This document shows, one piece after another, positions 43,566-53,035 of a stretch of DNA of 64,000 bases. A model generated the notes under the pieces. That model was not told the origin of the DNA. It worked only from the letters and a program-made list of their open reading frames with translations, and did no database searches. The stretch lies in NCBI GenBank assembly GCA_937965695.1, contig CALCKW010000024.1, forward strand, positions 1 through 64,000, written 5' to 3'. Position 1 is the first letter of the stretch; every line of letters starts with the position of its first letter. The translations under genes and the position numbers were made by a program. Origin of the DNA: an uncultured Granulosicoccaceae bacterium. Its GTDB lineage: Bacteria > Pseudomonadota > Gammaproteobacteria > CALCKW01.

Positions 43566-44021
43566 ATGGAACTGCGCAACAAACGCATCGCTTTTATCCG
43601 CGCCCGCTGGCACGCCGACATTGTTGACCAAGCACTCGCGGGTTTCAAAGACAAAGCGGCTGAATTCGGTTTGGCGCCCGATGACATCGAAATCATTGAT
43701 GCGCCCGGCGCTTTCGAAATGCCTCTGTTGGCCAAACTCGCAGCACAGCAAAATCGCTTTGATGCCATTGTCGCCGCTGCGTGGGTAGTGGACGGCGGAA
43801 TTTACAGACACGACTTTGTCGCTTCAGCAGTGGTAGACGGTTTGATGCGAGCGCAATTAGATACAGGTGTGCCAGTCTTTTCCGTTTCACTCACACCCCA
43901 TCATTTCCAAGAGAGTGAATTTCACCACAACGTATTTTTCGAACACATGCGGAAGAAAGGAAGTGAAGCGGCGAATGCGGTTGCGATTCAACTGGCCACA
44001 TTGCATCGTTTACAAAAGTAA
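43566..44021 (+). CDS. ribH: Lumazine synthase type II (RibH2)
   Basis: 6,7-dimethyl-8-ribityllumazine synthase, the penultimate step of riboflavin synthesis, about 151 residues. IAFIRARWHADIVDQAL, IIDAPGAFEMPLLAKL, DGGIYRHDFVASAVVDGLM, VPVFSVSLTPHHF closely follow the Brucella/Mesorhizobium RibH2 type rather than the common RibH with its GxVIRGxTxHF motif. It starts at 43566 behind AGGA. It is a single gene under the FMN riboswitch, not in a ribDEAH operon, so the usual ribH is expected elsewhere in the genome. Confidence 0.93.
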   Translation: MELRNKRIAFIRARWHADIVDQALAGFKDKAAEFGLAPDDIEIIDAPGAFEMPLLAKLAAQQNRFDAIVAAAWVVDGGIYRHDFVASAVVDGLMRAQLDTGVPVFSVSLTPHHFQESEFHHNVFFEHMRKKGSEAANAVAIQLATLHRLQK

Positions 44022-44577
44022 GAATCACGCGACAATGACAGCCAAGATTAACGATGGCAGCGCAAGTGTTTTTTAGTAACGGCTGTAGTGGTGGAGTTCT
44101 CACCCTCACCGTTCAGCAAATTCTATCGACCCAGCAAATAGACGCAAACACTGGTCTCTTCAATGCCCGAGCTGTCAGCGCATGTCTCTATAGAATTAAC
44201 GCCAATCGAGAACATCAGGCTTAGCTATTGGCGGACAAACCTAATCCGGGAAGAGATAAGCACTCTGCCAGCGATAAACTCTAGGTTTTGCAAAAGACTT
44301 GCACCAAAGTTCGCTATAGATGTCGGAAATTCATTCGTGCAATTGGCTATATTTGCAATGCGGCGTTGGGCCAAACCTAATGCGCCGAGTTCTGCAGCGT
44401 TTTAGAAAATCCGTGACTGCGCTAGCGCCCTGTGTTTATTTTAAGTGAATCGATAAAATAGGCTACCACTGAAGCTTGGTCTAATTCTTAAATAATAAAT
44501 GGGTCAGAAACAGTTTTGAAAATAAAAACAGTCAGGCTGCAGCTTTCTATTTTAAATCTCCGACCCCTTTTTTTGGC
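44022..44577. other. 556-bp gap with a degenerate repeat and a possible transposon-edge sequence
   Basis: An 80-codon frame at 44163-44405 has no ribosome binding site and is unlikely to be a gene. 44337-44388 resembles 47191-47240. Near the end (about 44547-44567) the minus strand reads GGGGTCGGAGATTTAAAATA, of a kind that I recall flanking REP-associated or Y1-type transposase remnants; this is memory-based and weak. Confidence 0.4.
44337..44388 (+). repeat. Imperfect direct repeat, left copy
   Basis: GTGCAATTGGCTATATTTGC and the following bases match 47191-47240 at about 41 of 52 aligned positions, including 25 of the first 28. Same orientation. It lies outside the SPW end of the rcl-like group. 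Confidence 0.55.
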
Positions 44578-44943
44578 TCAACTCACTGAACCGCCTTCAT
44601 CAGGCTTATGTAAGCTTACGACAGCCAGCACTGTGACACCGAAAGCTAGGTAGTACCACATATCTATCCCTTCAAAGCTAAATGCAAAGGGCACCGCTAC
44701 GAAAAGTAGACCTACCAAAAAATCAACGGTTAAATGCAGTTTGTAGGACAGTACACGGACAACACCAAGCTTGTGGTCTGTCAGTAACGTAAGAGTCAAC
44801 GCTGCGATACCAACGGTTATCGACAGCGTTTTAGCCAGGGGATGACTAACACCCAAAGCCAGGATAATGGGAGCGACAATCAGCGTAAGAGCTACTGGAT
44901 AGTCGAGATAGGCGTGCATGTTTTTTGTGATGAATTTAGGCAT
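44578..44943 (-). CDS. SPW-repeat-like membrane protein
   Basis: Small inner-membrane protein of about 121 residues with four hydrophobic helices. KNMHAYLDYPVALTLIVAPI and the second-half LHLTVDFLVGLLFVAVPFAF are an internal repeat resembling SPW-type proteins. Unknown function. The start at 44943 follows AAGGAAG. Downstream of the DUF417 gene by about 180 bp, possibly in the same operon. Confidence 0.7.
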   Translation of the reverse strand: MPKFITKNMHAYLDYPVALTLIVAPIILALGVSHPLAKTLSITVGIAALTLTLLTDHKLGVVRVLSYKLHLTVDFLVGLLFVAVPFAFSFEGIDMWYYLAFGVTVLAVVSLHKPDEGGSVS

Positions 44944-45121
44944 TTTGGACTTCCTTTTAAGTAGAGTGTGGCCAGTCACTGACCACTTATTTCTATTACC
45001 GTGCTTGCGATATAATCAAACAGCATTCACTCAGGTCATCGCGTAAACCTGTCCCAAGTTATGCTGTAAGACGTTTTCCTTGGCGTTCAAAAAAATCTGT
45101 ATTGATCGTGAATTCAATGCA

Positions 45122-45622
45122 CTATCGATTAAGTGCTTTACCCAATAAACTAAAGGCCACGGCTAGAAGCACAACGTCTTTGAGCAGAAATTGACCGGGG
45201 ACTACAGACAGTGCGGGAAAACCACCCAGGCTTGCCTCCCAACCAGGTGCTGTAAATAGAAAGCTCAGTGTCACCGTAAATATAACAACGGAAGAAAAAG
45301 CACCAAGAATCGCAGCCGTCTTATTACGCATACCGATCATAAGAGTGACAGCTGTTACTATTTCAACAGTGCCAATTAAATTGGACGCCCCTTGTAAACT
45401 CAATATCGAATAAAGCCACGAAACGAGAGGGCTGGAAGCAACTAATCCTTCTATGGCACCCGCTTCATAGGCAGTGAACTTCATGGCGCCAATCCAGCCG
45501 AGCACAATCACTGTGGAGAATATTAGAGCTTTATCGCTAAGCTCAGACACGCGAACACCAACGGTCTTGTCCGTTCGATCGACATCCCTTTCTGCAATAA
45601 AAGGCTGTACTGTTGTATTCAT
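45122..45622 (-). CDS. DUF417 family membrane protein (RclC/YkgB-like)
   Basis: 166 residues with four hydrophobic helices. FSTVIVLGWIGAMKFTAYEAGAIEGLVA (shown in part) and SPLVSWLYSILSLQGASNLIG, then IVTAVTLMIGM and SLGGFPALSVVPGQFLLKD, are the DUF417 pattern. E. coli RclC (YkgB), part of the reactive chlorine defence, belongs to this family. The glutaredoxin gene is just upstream and an RclR-like regulator is divergent from it. Confidence 0.85.
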   Translation of the reverse strand: MNTTVQPFIAERDVDRTDKTVGVRVSELSDKALIFSTVIVLGWIGAMKFTAYEAGAIEGLVASSPLVSWLYSILSLQGASNLIGTVEIVTAVTLMIGMRNKTAAILGAFSSVVIFTVTLSFLFTAPGWEASLGGFPALSVVPGQFLLKDVVLLAVAFSLLGKALNR

Positions 45623-45676
45623 CTTTTGTTATTCCTTCTGTGGTTTATCGTTGTGGTTGTTAGATTGAAAAGAGCC

Positions 45677-45976
45677 CTACCTGAGCTCAGGTGCGATATT
45701 TTCGCGGGTTCCTTTTTGACCGATGAGGGCCAACATAGAATCCAGTGAGCCGTTGTTGTTAGCGATCGTTAGATCATCACTGCCACCGACATGAACCTGA
45801 TCAATGAATATTTGCGGTACAGTCCGCCTCTGGCTTCGCTGCATCATCTCAGCGCGTTTTTCGTGATCAGAAGTAATGTCAATTTCCGAATAGTCGACTC
45901 CCTTTTGATCCAATAGCGCTTTAGCGCGATGGCAAAAGGGGCAATGCGCTTGTGTGTATATTTCTACGTTTTTCAT
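45677..45976 (-). CDS. grxC: Glutaredoxin 3
   Basis: 99-residue glutaredoxin: CPFC at residues 12-15 (YTQAHCPFCHRAKALLDQKG), TVPQIFIDQVHVGGSDDL with the cis-proline and glutathione-binding GG-D. Normal GrxC length. First gene of a minus-strand group with DUF417 and the SPW protein, divergent from the AraC-type regulator by 133 bp. Confidence 0.92.
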   Translation of the reverse strand: MKNVEIYTQAHCPFCHRAKALLDQKGVDYSEIDITSDHEKRAEMMQRSQRRTVPQIFIDQVHVGGSDDLTIANNNGSLDSMLALIGQKGTRENIAPELR

Positions 45977-46109
45977 GTGAATGTAATTTCCGTGTGTTGT
46001 TGTTAAACTGTGAATGTATAATAGCGGAAATTATTTATCTGATAAGTCACAGATATGCTCTGATTGATATACACATCGTCTAATAATTAACAACCACGGG
46101 ATACCATTA

Positions 46110-46973
46110 GTGTCTACAGACATTCTTTCAGAAGTGCTTCGTTCACTCAGGGCCACCGGTACGGTGTACTTCTGCGACCAACTGGAAGCGCCTTGGACTA
46201 AGGAGTACCCAGCGGATGCAACCGCAAGCTTTCATCACGTTCGCCGTGGTGGATGTTGGTTTGTATCCGACGGTATCGAGGAATATCTAGGTCCAGGTGA
46301 TATGGTTTTTGTCGAACCTGGACGTGCTCACAAGCTCACCGATAGAAGGCAGGGAGAGTTTGACAGTGAAACTCAGCCTTCAACGCTTTTGCTGTGTGGC
46401 TATTGCCAGTTTGATGCGTCGTTAGCCGTACCACTGTCGTCTCTTTTTCCAGCAATAAGCATCATCCGAGATGAGCAACTTCAGCGGCACGCCTGGCTGC
46501 GAACGCTTTTAGATACACTAAGCTCAGAACACTTGTCGAACCGACCGGGAACGGCAATGGTGGTTAATAAGCTGACAGAAGTGTTTCTGGTCGAGCTAAT
46601 CAGAATTAATTTCGGCGATGGTGAAAAAAGACCATTGCTGCGGGCATTGGCTGATAAACAGATCGCCCATGCGCTGCAATTACTCCATGAGAACCCAGAA
46701 AAGCCCTGGTCTCTGGATGCTTTAGCAAACGATGTCGGCATGTCGAGAGCGAGCTTTGCCAAGCGTTTTAGAGATCTTGTCGAACACACTATGTTTGACT
46801 ACCTGACCCAATTAAGACTCCAGCGCGCTTGTGAGATGCTTACCGATACGAGCCTATCGCTTTATGAAATAGCAAACAGCGTGGGATATGAGTCTGACTT
46901 GGCGTTTACTCGAACTTTCAAAAAGAAAATCGGTGTAACACCAACGTTCTATCGCAAACAAAGCAAGGCATAG
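46110..46973 (+). CDS. AraC-family regulator with cupin domain, RclR-like
   Basis: 287 residues. N-terminal cupin (GGCWFVSDGIEEYLGPGDMV, then PGRAHKL), C-terminal AraC double helix-turn-helix (WSLDALANDVGMSRASFAKR; SLYEIANSVGYESDLAFTRT). Cys22 and Cys96 align with the two redox-sensing cysteines of E. coli RclR (21 and 89) as I remember that protein; Cys49 and Cys99 are extra. It probably starts with GTG at 46110. Likely senses an oxidant and activates the divergent grxC-DUF417-SPW genes. Confidence 0.82.
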   Translation: MSTDILSEVLRSLRATGTVYFCDQLEAPWTKEYPADATASFHHVRRGGCWFVSDGIEEYLGPGDMVFVEPGRAHKLTDRRQGEFDSETQPSTLLLCGYCQFDASLAVPLSSLFPAISIIRDEQLQRHAWLRTLLDTLSSEHLSNRPGTAMVVNKLTEVFLVELIRINFGDGEKRPLLRALADKQIAHALQLLHENPEKPWSLDALANDVGMSRASFAKRFRDLVEHTMFDYLTQLRLQRACEMLTDTSLSLYEIANSVGYESDLAFTRTFKKKIGVTPTFYRKQSKA

Positions 46974-47281
46974 ACAACCTGCGGGCTTAGGATCGTTGTA
47001 AAGGGTTGATTTGGGGCAAAAGTGATCTTGGAAGTGACTACCGACAATACTGAGTGATCGTTTTCTGGGAAAAACCAAATTGAGCTTATCCTTCAGCTGA
47101 TCGTCACTAGGGAGACTCAGATTAAATCCGGTCAGAAACGTCAGTGTGAAAAATTTGGCTCAAGCGAGGCGCGAATCGACGGCAAGTATGGTGCTATTGG
47201 CTAGATTTTCAATGCGGCTGGACCGAATTTAGTGCGTCGACGGTGCGAACATGACTTGATCTGAGGTTCACTAGCCAACGA
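46974..47281. other. 308-bp gap with the second copy of a degenerate repeat
   Basis: Between the AraC-type gene and the dnaE stop. It holds the 47191-47240 repeat copy and no gene. Confidence 0.5.
47191..47240 (+). repeat. Imperfect direct repeat, right copy
   Basis: GTGCTATTGGCTAGATTTTC and following bases, paired with 44337-44388 in the same orientation. Together they bracket the rcl-like genes. Confidence 0.55.
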
Positions 47282-50200
47282 TCAGTATCGAAACTCAACC
47301 GCGACATCAGCCAAGGCTTGCAGTTCGTCTTTCAGACTATCTTGTGGACGGATCTTCCAACCTCCGCCCAATGCAATCCGTGCTTCAGCATTTTTATTGC
47401 GAAAGTTAATCACGACGGGCGTTCGCCCTGCACTATTGGCTTTAAGTACTTTGGCAAAGTTATCCAAAGACTTTGCAAGTTGATCCTGACCTTCACCAAG
47501 CGTTATCTCTAGACGTTTTACGTGCCGTGCACGGGCAGTGTCCATGTCGTAGAGTTGGCGTACCCGTACCCGATGACCGCCCGTGAAATCATCGAAGGAT
47601 AAATCCCCCTCCACGATCAACATTTCGTCGGTTTTGATTAAATGCTGGTTGCTGTCAAACAACTCGCCATCCAGTGTTGCTTCAACGGTACCCGTATCGT
47701 CGTCAATTCCAACCAGCACCCGCTTACCGCGCTGGCCATTGATTACACGGATGCCTGTCACCAGACCCGCGATAACCGTGGGCACCGCTTTCATGTATTT
47801 CTGATCTTTTGATGGCTTCACATTGGCACACTGGTCCCCGATACGCCCTTGCGTAAAATGTTTTATTTCATGCAAGAATTCAGTGATCGGATGACCGGTC
47901 AAATACATGCCAAGGGTGGATTTTTCATCGAGTAGCTTGAGCTTTTCTTTTGCCTCAGAAATCACTTCAAAATGCACTGGCGCTGCTTCTTCGGCATCGC
48001 CACTGTCGCCAAACAAGTCCATCATACCGGCTTGCTGGTTTTTGAAATGTTGCTCAGCAGCTTTGACCGCTGGTGCGAGGTTAAGCATCAGACTGGCGCG
48101 ATTGGGGCCAATGCTGTCCAACGCACCGGACTTGACCAGCGCTTCAAGAACCCGCTTGTTAAGCTTTCCTTGATCGGCTCGCTTGCACAAATCAGCAATA
48201 TTTTTAAATTGACCACCTGTACTTCGCTCTTGCAATACGCCCGCGAGCGCCGATTCACCCACACCTTTGATGCCACCTAAGCCAAACCGAATTTGCTTGG
48301 GATTTTCGACCACAAAATGTACTTGCGAACAATTAATATCGGGCTGGAGGATTTCAATGCCCATCTTTTGCGCGTCGCGTAACGCGATGACCAGTTTATC
48401 CGTATTCTCCATGTCAGCTGTCATGACAGCTGACATAAACTCGGCACGGTAGTGATACTTGAGCCAAGCCGTATGATAGCTGACGAGTGCATAGGCGGCC
48501 GAGTGAGATTTATTAAAACCATAACCCGCAAATTTTTCGACTAGATCAAATATTTTTTCGGCCAGATTAGCGTCAATGTTGTTCTTGACGCTGCCCTCGA
48601 TAAAACCTGCTTTTTGCTTGGCCATCTCCTCGGGTTTTTTCTTACCCATTGCGCGGCGTAACATATCAGCGCCGCCTAGCGTGTAACCGGCCAATACTTG
48701 CGCAATTTGCATGACCTGTTCTTGGTACAAGATGATCCCGTAAGTGGGCTCTAGCACGGGTTTAAGCGACTCATGTTGGTAATCGATATGCGGGTAAGAA
48801 AGTGGCTCCTTGCCGTGCTTTCGCGCGATAAAGTCGTCAACCATGCCTGAACTTAATGGGCCCGGTCTGAACAAAGCAACCAGTGCAACGATATCCTCAA
48901 AGGTATCCGGCTTTAGTCGCGAGATCAGGTCTTTCATGCCGCGAGATTCCAGCTGAAAAACCGCTGTGGTATCAGCCCGCTGCAACATGTCAAAAACAGC
49001 TTTGTCGTCCAACGGCACCTGCGACATGACTAGGGGTTCGTCGCGAGTTTTGTTGATGACTTTCAGCGCTTTGTCGATGATAGTCAGCGTGCGCAGACCC
49101 AAGAAATCGAACTTAACGAGCCCTACCGCCTCAGCATCGTCCTTGTCGAACTGGGTGACCAAGCTGCTGCCATCCGCTTCGCAGTACAGTGGGCAGAAGT
49201 CCGTCAACCCGGTCGGTGCTATCACGACACCCCCGGCATGCTTACCGGCGTTGCGAGCGATACCTTCAAGGCTCAAGCCGAGGTCCAACAAATACCTGAC
49301 CTCTTCGTCGTCGTCGTAGCGACGCTTGAGTTCAGGCTCTACTTCCAACGCCTTGCCCAAGGTCATGCCCACTTCAAAGGGCACTAACTTGGAAATACCA
49401 TCAACCATGCCGTACGGATGGCCTAGCACCCGCCCACAATCACGTACCACGGCTTTCGCGGCTAGAGTTCCGTAAGTGATAATCTGCGAAACCTTTTCTT
49501 GACCGTAGGTTTCGGCTACGTATTGGATGACGCGATCTCGGCCTTCAATACAGAAATCGATATCAAAATCGGGCATTGACACCCGTTCTGGGTTGAGAAA
49601 CCGTTCAAACAGCAAGTCATAGGGCAGCGGATCAATATCGGTGATCAACAGCGCATAGGCCACCAAAGAACCTGCGCCTGAACCACGCCCTGGTCCGACG
49701 GGGATATCGTTGTCTTTGGACCACTGGATAAAGTCCGCCACGATCAAAAAATAACCGGGGAAACCCATGCCGTTGATCACATCCAGCTCGATCTGCAGGC
49801 GCTCTTCGTACTGCGCGCGCACGGATTCGCGTTCTGCGTCATCCGGAAAATCGAACTTCAAACGGGCCTCTAAGCCTTTAAACGATACCTCACAAAAATA
49901 CTCGGCCTCAGTCATTCCTTCTGGTATCGGGAAGTCAGGCAACACCGGTGTTCCCAGTGATAGGGTGACATTACAACGCTTAGCTATTTCTACCGAATTT
50001 TCGATCGCTGACGGGATATCAGCAAACAAGGCAGCCATTTCCTCGGCGCTGCGCAAGTATTGCTGATCGGTGTAATCTCGTGGGCGATTGGGGTCTGCCA
50101 ACACGCGGCCCTGGTTGATACAAACACGTGCCTCGTGGCTCTCAAATTGATCTTGGCTCGTGAGCACCACATCGTTGGTGGCGACAAGTGGCGTGCCGGT

Positions 50201-50770
50201 CGCACTGGCTAGCCGCACGGCACCACCAATGTACAGGTCTTCGTTTTCTCGTCCTGTGCGCTGTATTTCCAGGTAGAAGCGATCACCAAACAAGCCCCGC
50301 CATCGGCTGAGATATTCTTCCGCCGTGTCTTCGGCGCCGCCAATTAGCGCCGTCCCGATGTCACCACGGCGTGCCGCACTGAGCGCAATCAATCCTTCTG
50401 TGCTGGCCTTATTCAGCCATTCTCGATGAATAACCGCACGGTCACGGTACTGCCCTTTTTGGTACGCAAGACTAATGAGCTCGCTGATGTTTTTGTAGCC
50501 TGCCGCATTTTGTGCCAGTAGGATCAACTTGTGTGGGTTTTCGTCGGTCGCGGTCTCACCAATCCATGCATCCACGCCCAAAATAGGTTTGAGACCCGCC
50601 CCCAATGCCGCCCGGTAGAACTTCACCCCACCCATCATGTTGTTTTGATCGGTTAACGCCACCGCCGCCATACTCTGCGCTATCACAGGCATTGCTTTTT
50701 TGATCCGCACCACACTGTCGACCAGTGAATACTCGGTATGGAGATGCAGATGGACGAATTCAGCGCTCAT
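47282..50770 (-). CDS. dnaE: DNA polymerase III alpha subunit
   Basis: Replicative polymerase of 1162 residues. N-terminal PHP domain (FVHLHLHTEYSLVDSVVRI), C-family polymerase palm with GPGRGSGAGSLVAYAL and the catalytic aspartates in MPDFDIDFCIEGRDR (about residues 398-404), thumb and fingers, then the HhH region (FGLGGIKGVGESAL) and an OB fold. Full length, no frameshift. Its right neighbour is a two-component system. The usual accA or rnhB/lpxB neighbours are not in the window. Confidence 0.98.
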   Translation of the reverse strand: MSAEFVHLHLHTEYSLVDSVVRIKKAMPVIAQSMAAVALTDQNNMMGGVKFYRAALGAGLKPILGVDAWIGETATDENPHKLILLAQNAAGYKNISELISLAYQKGQYRDRAVIHREWLNKASTEGLIALSAARRGDIGTALIGGAEDTAEEYLSRWRGLFGDRFYLEIQRTGRENEDLYIGGAVRLASATGTPLVATNDVVLTSQDQFESHEARVCINQGRVLADPNRPRDYTDQQYLRSAEEMAALFADIPSAIENSVEIAKRCNVTLSLGTPVLPDFPIPEGMTEAEYFCEVSFKGLEARLKFDFPDDAERESVRAQYEERLQIELDVINGMGFPGYFLIVADFIQWSKDNDIPVGPGRGSGAGSLVAYALLITDIDPLPYDLLFERFLNPERVSMPDFDIDFCIEGRDRVIQYVAETYGQEKVSQIITYGTLAAKAVVRDCGRVLGHPYGMVDGISKLVPFEVGMTLGKALEVEPELKRRYDDDEEVRYLLDLGLSLEGIARNAGKHAGGVVIAPTGLTDFCPLYCEADGSSLVTQFDKDDAEAVGLVKFDFLGLRTLTIIDKALKVINKTRDEPLVMSQVPLDDKAVFDMLQRADTTAVFQLESRGMKDLISRLKPDTFEDIVALVALFRPGPLSSGMVDDFIARKHGKEPLSYPHIDYQHESLKPVLEPTYGIILYQEQVMQIAQVLAGYTLGGADMLRRAMGKKKPEEMAKQKAGFIEGSVKNNIDANLAEKIFDLVEKFAGYGFNKSHSAAYALVSYHTAWLKYHYRAEFMSAVMTADMENTDKLVIALRDAQKMGIEILQPDINCSQVHFVVENPKQIRFGLGGIKGVGESALAGVLQERSTGGQFKNIADLCKRADQGKLNKRVLEALVKSGALDSIGPNRASLMLNLAPAVKAAEQHFKNQQAGMMDLFGDSGDAEEAAPVHFEVISEAKEKLKLLDEKSTLGMYLTGHPITEFLHEIKHFTQGRIGDQCANVKPSKDQKYMKAVPTVIAGLVTGIRVINGQRGKRVLVGIDDDTGTVEATLDGELFDSNQHLIKTDEMLIVEGDLSFDDFTGGHRVRVRQLYDMDTARARHVKRLEITLGEGQDQLAKSLDNFAKVLKANSAGRTPVVINFRNKNAEARIALGGGWKIRPQDSLKDELQALADVAVEFRY

Positions 50771-50985
50771 GGGGCTCGCGTGGCAAAGAGAATTTACCCC
50801 ATTATACGCGGCTTCGTGCCCTACTGGGACTGTTCTCTTGCTTATCGATCATTGCTACGCCCGCAAGTAGAGTCAGGCTCAAGAAATTGAAGAACTGAAA
50901 ACAGAGGCCGTTCAAGGACGTCTTGTTGAGCATGAGAAAGCACTTGAAAAGTGAGAAGTGGGCGAGTGAGAAGTTTGATCCAAGG

Positions 50986-52356
50986 CTATCCAACAGAGGG
51001 TAAAGAGAACTTAATTCGGGTGCCTCGCTCTACAGGCTCAACAACTAAAGCACCATTGTGACTTTGGGCAACAGACAACGCTATCGCCAAACCCAATCCG
51101 CTCCCGTTCGAAGGCTCCAACTGACCAAAACGACTAAAAGCTTTTTCCTGATCATTGGGAGCCAATTTTACACCGTCATTGCTAACAATAATGCAAGCTT
51201 GATTATCAAAGTAATCTGCCTCGACAACGATGCTTGTCAAATCAGCCCCGCCGTGCTTCAAAGCATTGTCGACAAGGTTTTTAACAACTTCCGAAACTAA
51301 CACCGCATCCGCATAGACAAACAGGCTGTTCGATTGAGCTTTAAATTCAAAGTCAATTCCTTTGGACAAAACACTCGCTGCCAGCTCAGCGCAAACTTGT
51401 TTACTCAGTTCTGCCAAATCAAAACGTTCACTGCTTATCAGCAAACTGCCTTGTTGCAGTCGATCCAGCGAAAGCAGCTGATCGGTGACACGAGAGGATG
51501 CATGCGCCGCGCTGATCAATTCTTCTACCCGTTGCGCTCGTTCAACGTCATCTTTCGCGTCGCGCACGGTTTCTGCCATGGACAAAACGGAAGCGGCCGG
51601 GTTGCGCAGCTGATGTGCTGCATTTGATATAAAAGCCTGATGTGCATCGAGGCTCGCCACCACCTGACTAAATAGCCTATTCAAGGTAGCAACTATCCCT
51701 TGGACTTCTGCCGGCACGGGACGCCTGATCGTGCTGAGATCATCTGCGGAGCGTGCGGCGATTGCATCCTGTAAATTCGTCAACGGTCGCAGACCTATTT
51801 GCACACCAAACCAGACCACCACCACTAAAGTGGCTAACAATGCACCGATTAACGCCATCGCTCTGAACGCCAATTGCCGAGAAAAGCGCTCACGAGCACT
51901 TTGTCGCTGCCACACAGTTACCGTCGAATCTCCGCTTAGATACTCGGTGAATGCATGCTCAGTCAGTCGAATGACTCTAACTGCGTCATCGCGATACAAG
52001 CCCTTAAAAAATACCGGCTGATCGGGCTGATACGCTAGCGACTTTGGGGCAACAGGTGGGTAGGCGTAGCCAGTGATGTAAGAACCCGCAGGACCAGAGA
52101 CATGGTAAAAAACTTCTTCACCTGCGGCGTCTCTGATGAGATCACGGGTCCAGGGTGTCAGAGCATCCCCACCGGACTTACTGACGTCACGAGAAATAGC
52201 TAAGGCAGACGCTAACAAAGAGCGGTCGAATAGCTGATCAGCCGTTTCGAGTGCCGCGGTATACCGCCAAAAACCCAAAACACAAGCCATAAAAACCAGA
52301 GGGAGTAAAACAACTAAAAACAAACGTTGCCGCAGCGAGCGAACAGTGGACGTCAT
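50986..52356 (-). CDS. tctE: Sensor histidine kinase, TctE-like
   Basis: Membrane kinase of 456 residues. Two transmembrane helices (about 12-30 and 166-186) enclose a periplasmic sensor. Then HAMP-like region (GLRPLTNLQDAIAARS), phospho-acceptor His248 in NAAHQLRNPAA, N-box VKNLVDNALKHGG and G-box SGLGLAIALS. Its ATG overlaps the tctD stop (TAATG). Predicted to sense an external tricarboxylate. Confidence 0.88.
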   Translation of the reverse strand: MTSTVRSLRQRLFLVVLLPLVFMACVLGFWRYTAALETADQLFDRSLLASALAISRDVSKSGGDALTPWTRDLIRDAAGEEVFYHVSGPAGSYITGYAYPPVAPKSLAYQPDQPVFFKGLYRDDAVRVIRLTEHAFTEYLSGDSTVTVWQRQSARERFSRQLAFRAMALIGALLATLVVVVWFGVQIGLRPLTNLQDAIAARSADDLSTIRRPVPAEVQGIVATLNRLFSQVVASLDAHQAFISNAAHQLRNPAASVLSMAETVRDAKDDVERAQRVEELISAAHASSRVTDQLLSLDRLQQGSLLISSERFDLAELSKQVCAELAASVLSKGIDFEFKAQSNSLFVYADAVLVSEVVKNLVDNALKHGGADLTSIVVEADYFDNQACIIVSNDGVKLAPNDQEKAFSRFGQLEPSNGSGLGLAIALSVAQSHNGALVVEPVERGTRIKFSLPSVG

Positions 52357-53024
52357 TAGAGATTGATCTCGAGCATATAACCCAAGCCTCGGGCGGTCTT
52401 AATGCGGATATCGTGCGCCTGCAAACGTTTTCTCAATCTCGATATATGCGGCTCAACAGCGGAATCATCCACATCCGCACCCACACCGTATACATGATCG
52501 ATCAGTTGGTCTTTTGACACTAAACGCCCGCGTCGGTCTTGCAAACACTCAAAGATAGCAAGCTCCCTACGTGGTATTTCCAGTGCCACTCCTGCGTGAA
52601 ATAGCTGGCGAGTCTCACGCTCAAAGACCAATTCACCAACCTTCTCACTGGTGCCGAAATCCAGATCCTTGCGCCTAGACAATGCTCGGATGCGCGCTTC
52701 AAACTCATCCATTTCAAAAGGCTTAACCAGATAGTCATCCGCCCCCGCGTCTAAACCAGTCACCCGATCGCGGGTATCACTACGTGCTGTTAAGACCAAT
52801 ACTGGCGTGGTCGCTCCACGGGTGCGCAAAGACCGCAACACATCTAGACCACTCATTTTGGGTAAATTGATATCTAACACCAACAGATCTGCGCCCTCGT
52901 TTGCTAGAAAACGATCAGCCGCTTCACCGTCATGCAATAGGTCAACAGCGTGTCCGCTATCACGCAACCGGTAGGCAATGGCATTGGCGAGAGCCGTATT
53001 GTCCTCTACTACAGCTATTCGCAT
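52356..53024 (-). CDS. tctD: Response regulator, TctD-like (OmpR family)
   Basis: About 222 residues. Receiver domain with phospho-acceptor Asp51 (LLVLDINLPKMSG) and DDYLVKPFEMDEFEARIRAL, then an OmpR-type winged helix (IPRRELAIFECLQDRRGRLV; VDDSAVEPHISRLRKRL). The start at 53024 is chosen because GGGGGA precedes it and the receiver begins at once (MRIAVVEDN). Divergent from tctC with direct repeats in between. Confidence 0.9.
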   Translation of the reverse strand: MRIAVVEDNTALANAIAYRLRDSGHAVDLLHDGEAADRFLANEGADLLVLDINLPKMSGLDVLRSLRTRGATTPVLVLTARSDTRDRVTGLDAGADDYLVKPFEMDEFEARIRALSRRKDLDFGTSEKVGELVFERETRQLFHAGVALEIPRRELAIFECLQDRRGRLVSKDQLIDHVYGVGADVDDSAVEPHISRLRKRLQAHDIRIKTARGLGYMLEINL

Positions 53025-53035
53025 AAGTTTTCCCC

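Noticed and set aside
44163..44405. 80-codon frame before the SPW gene
   Set aside because: No start signal. Part of it overlaps the degenerate repeat also found at 47191, where the frame is not kept.
44540..44575. Possible transposon end near the GGGGTCGGAG sequence
   Set aside because: No inverted partner or transposase frame found within the window; mentioned only in the gap description.
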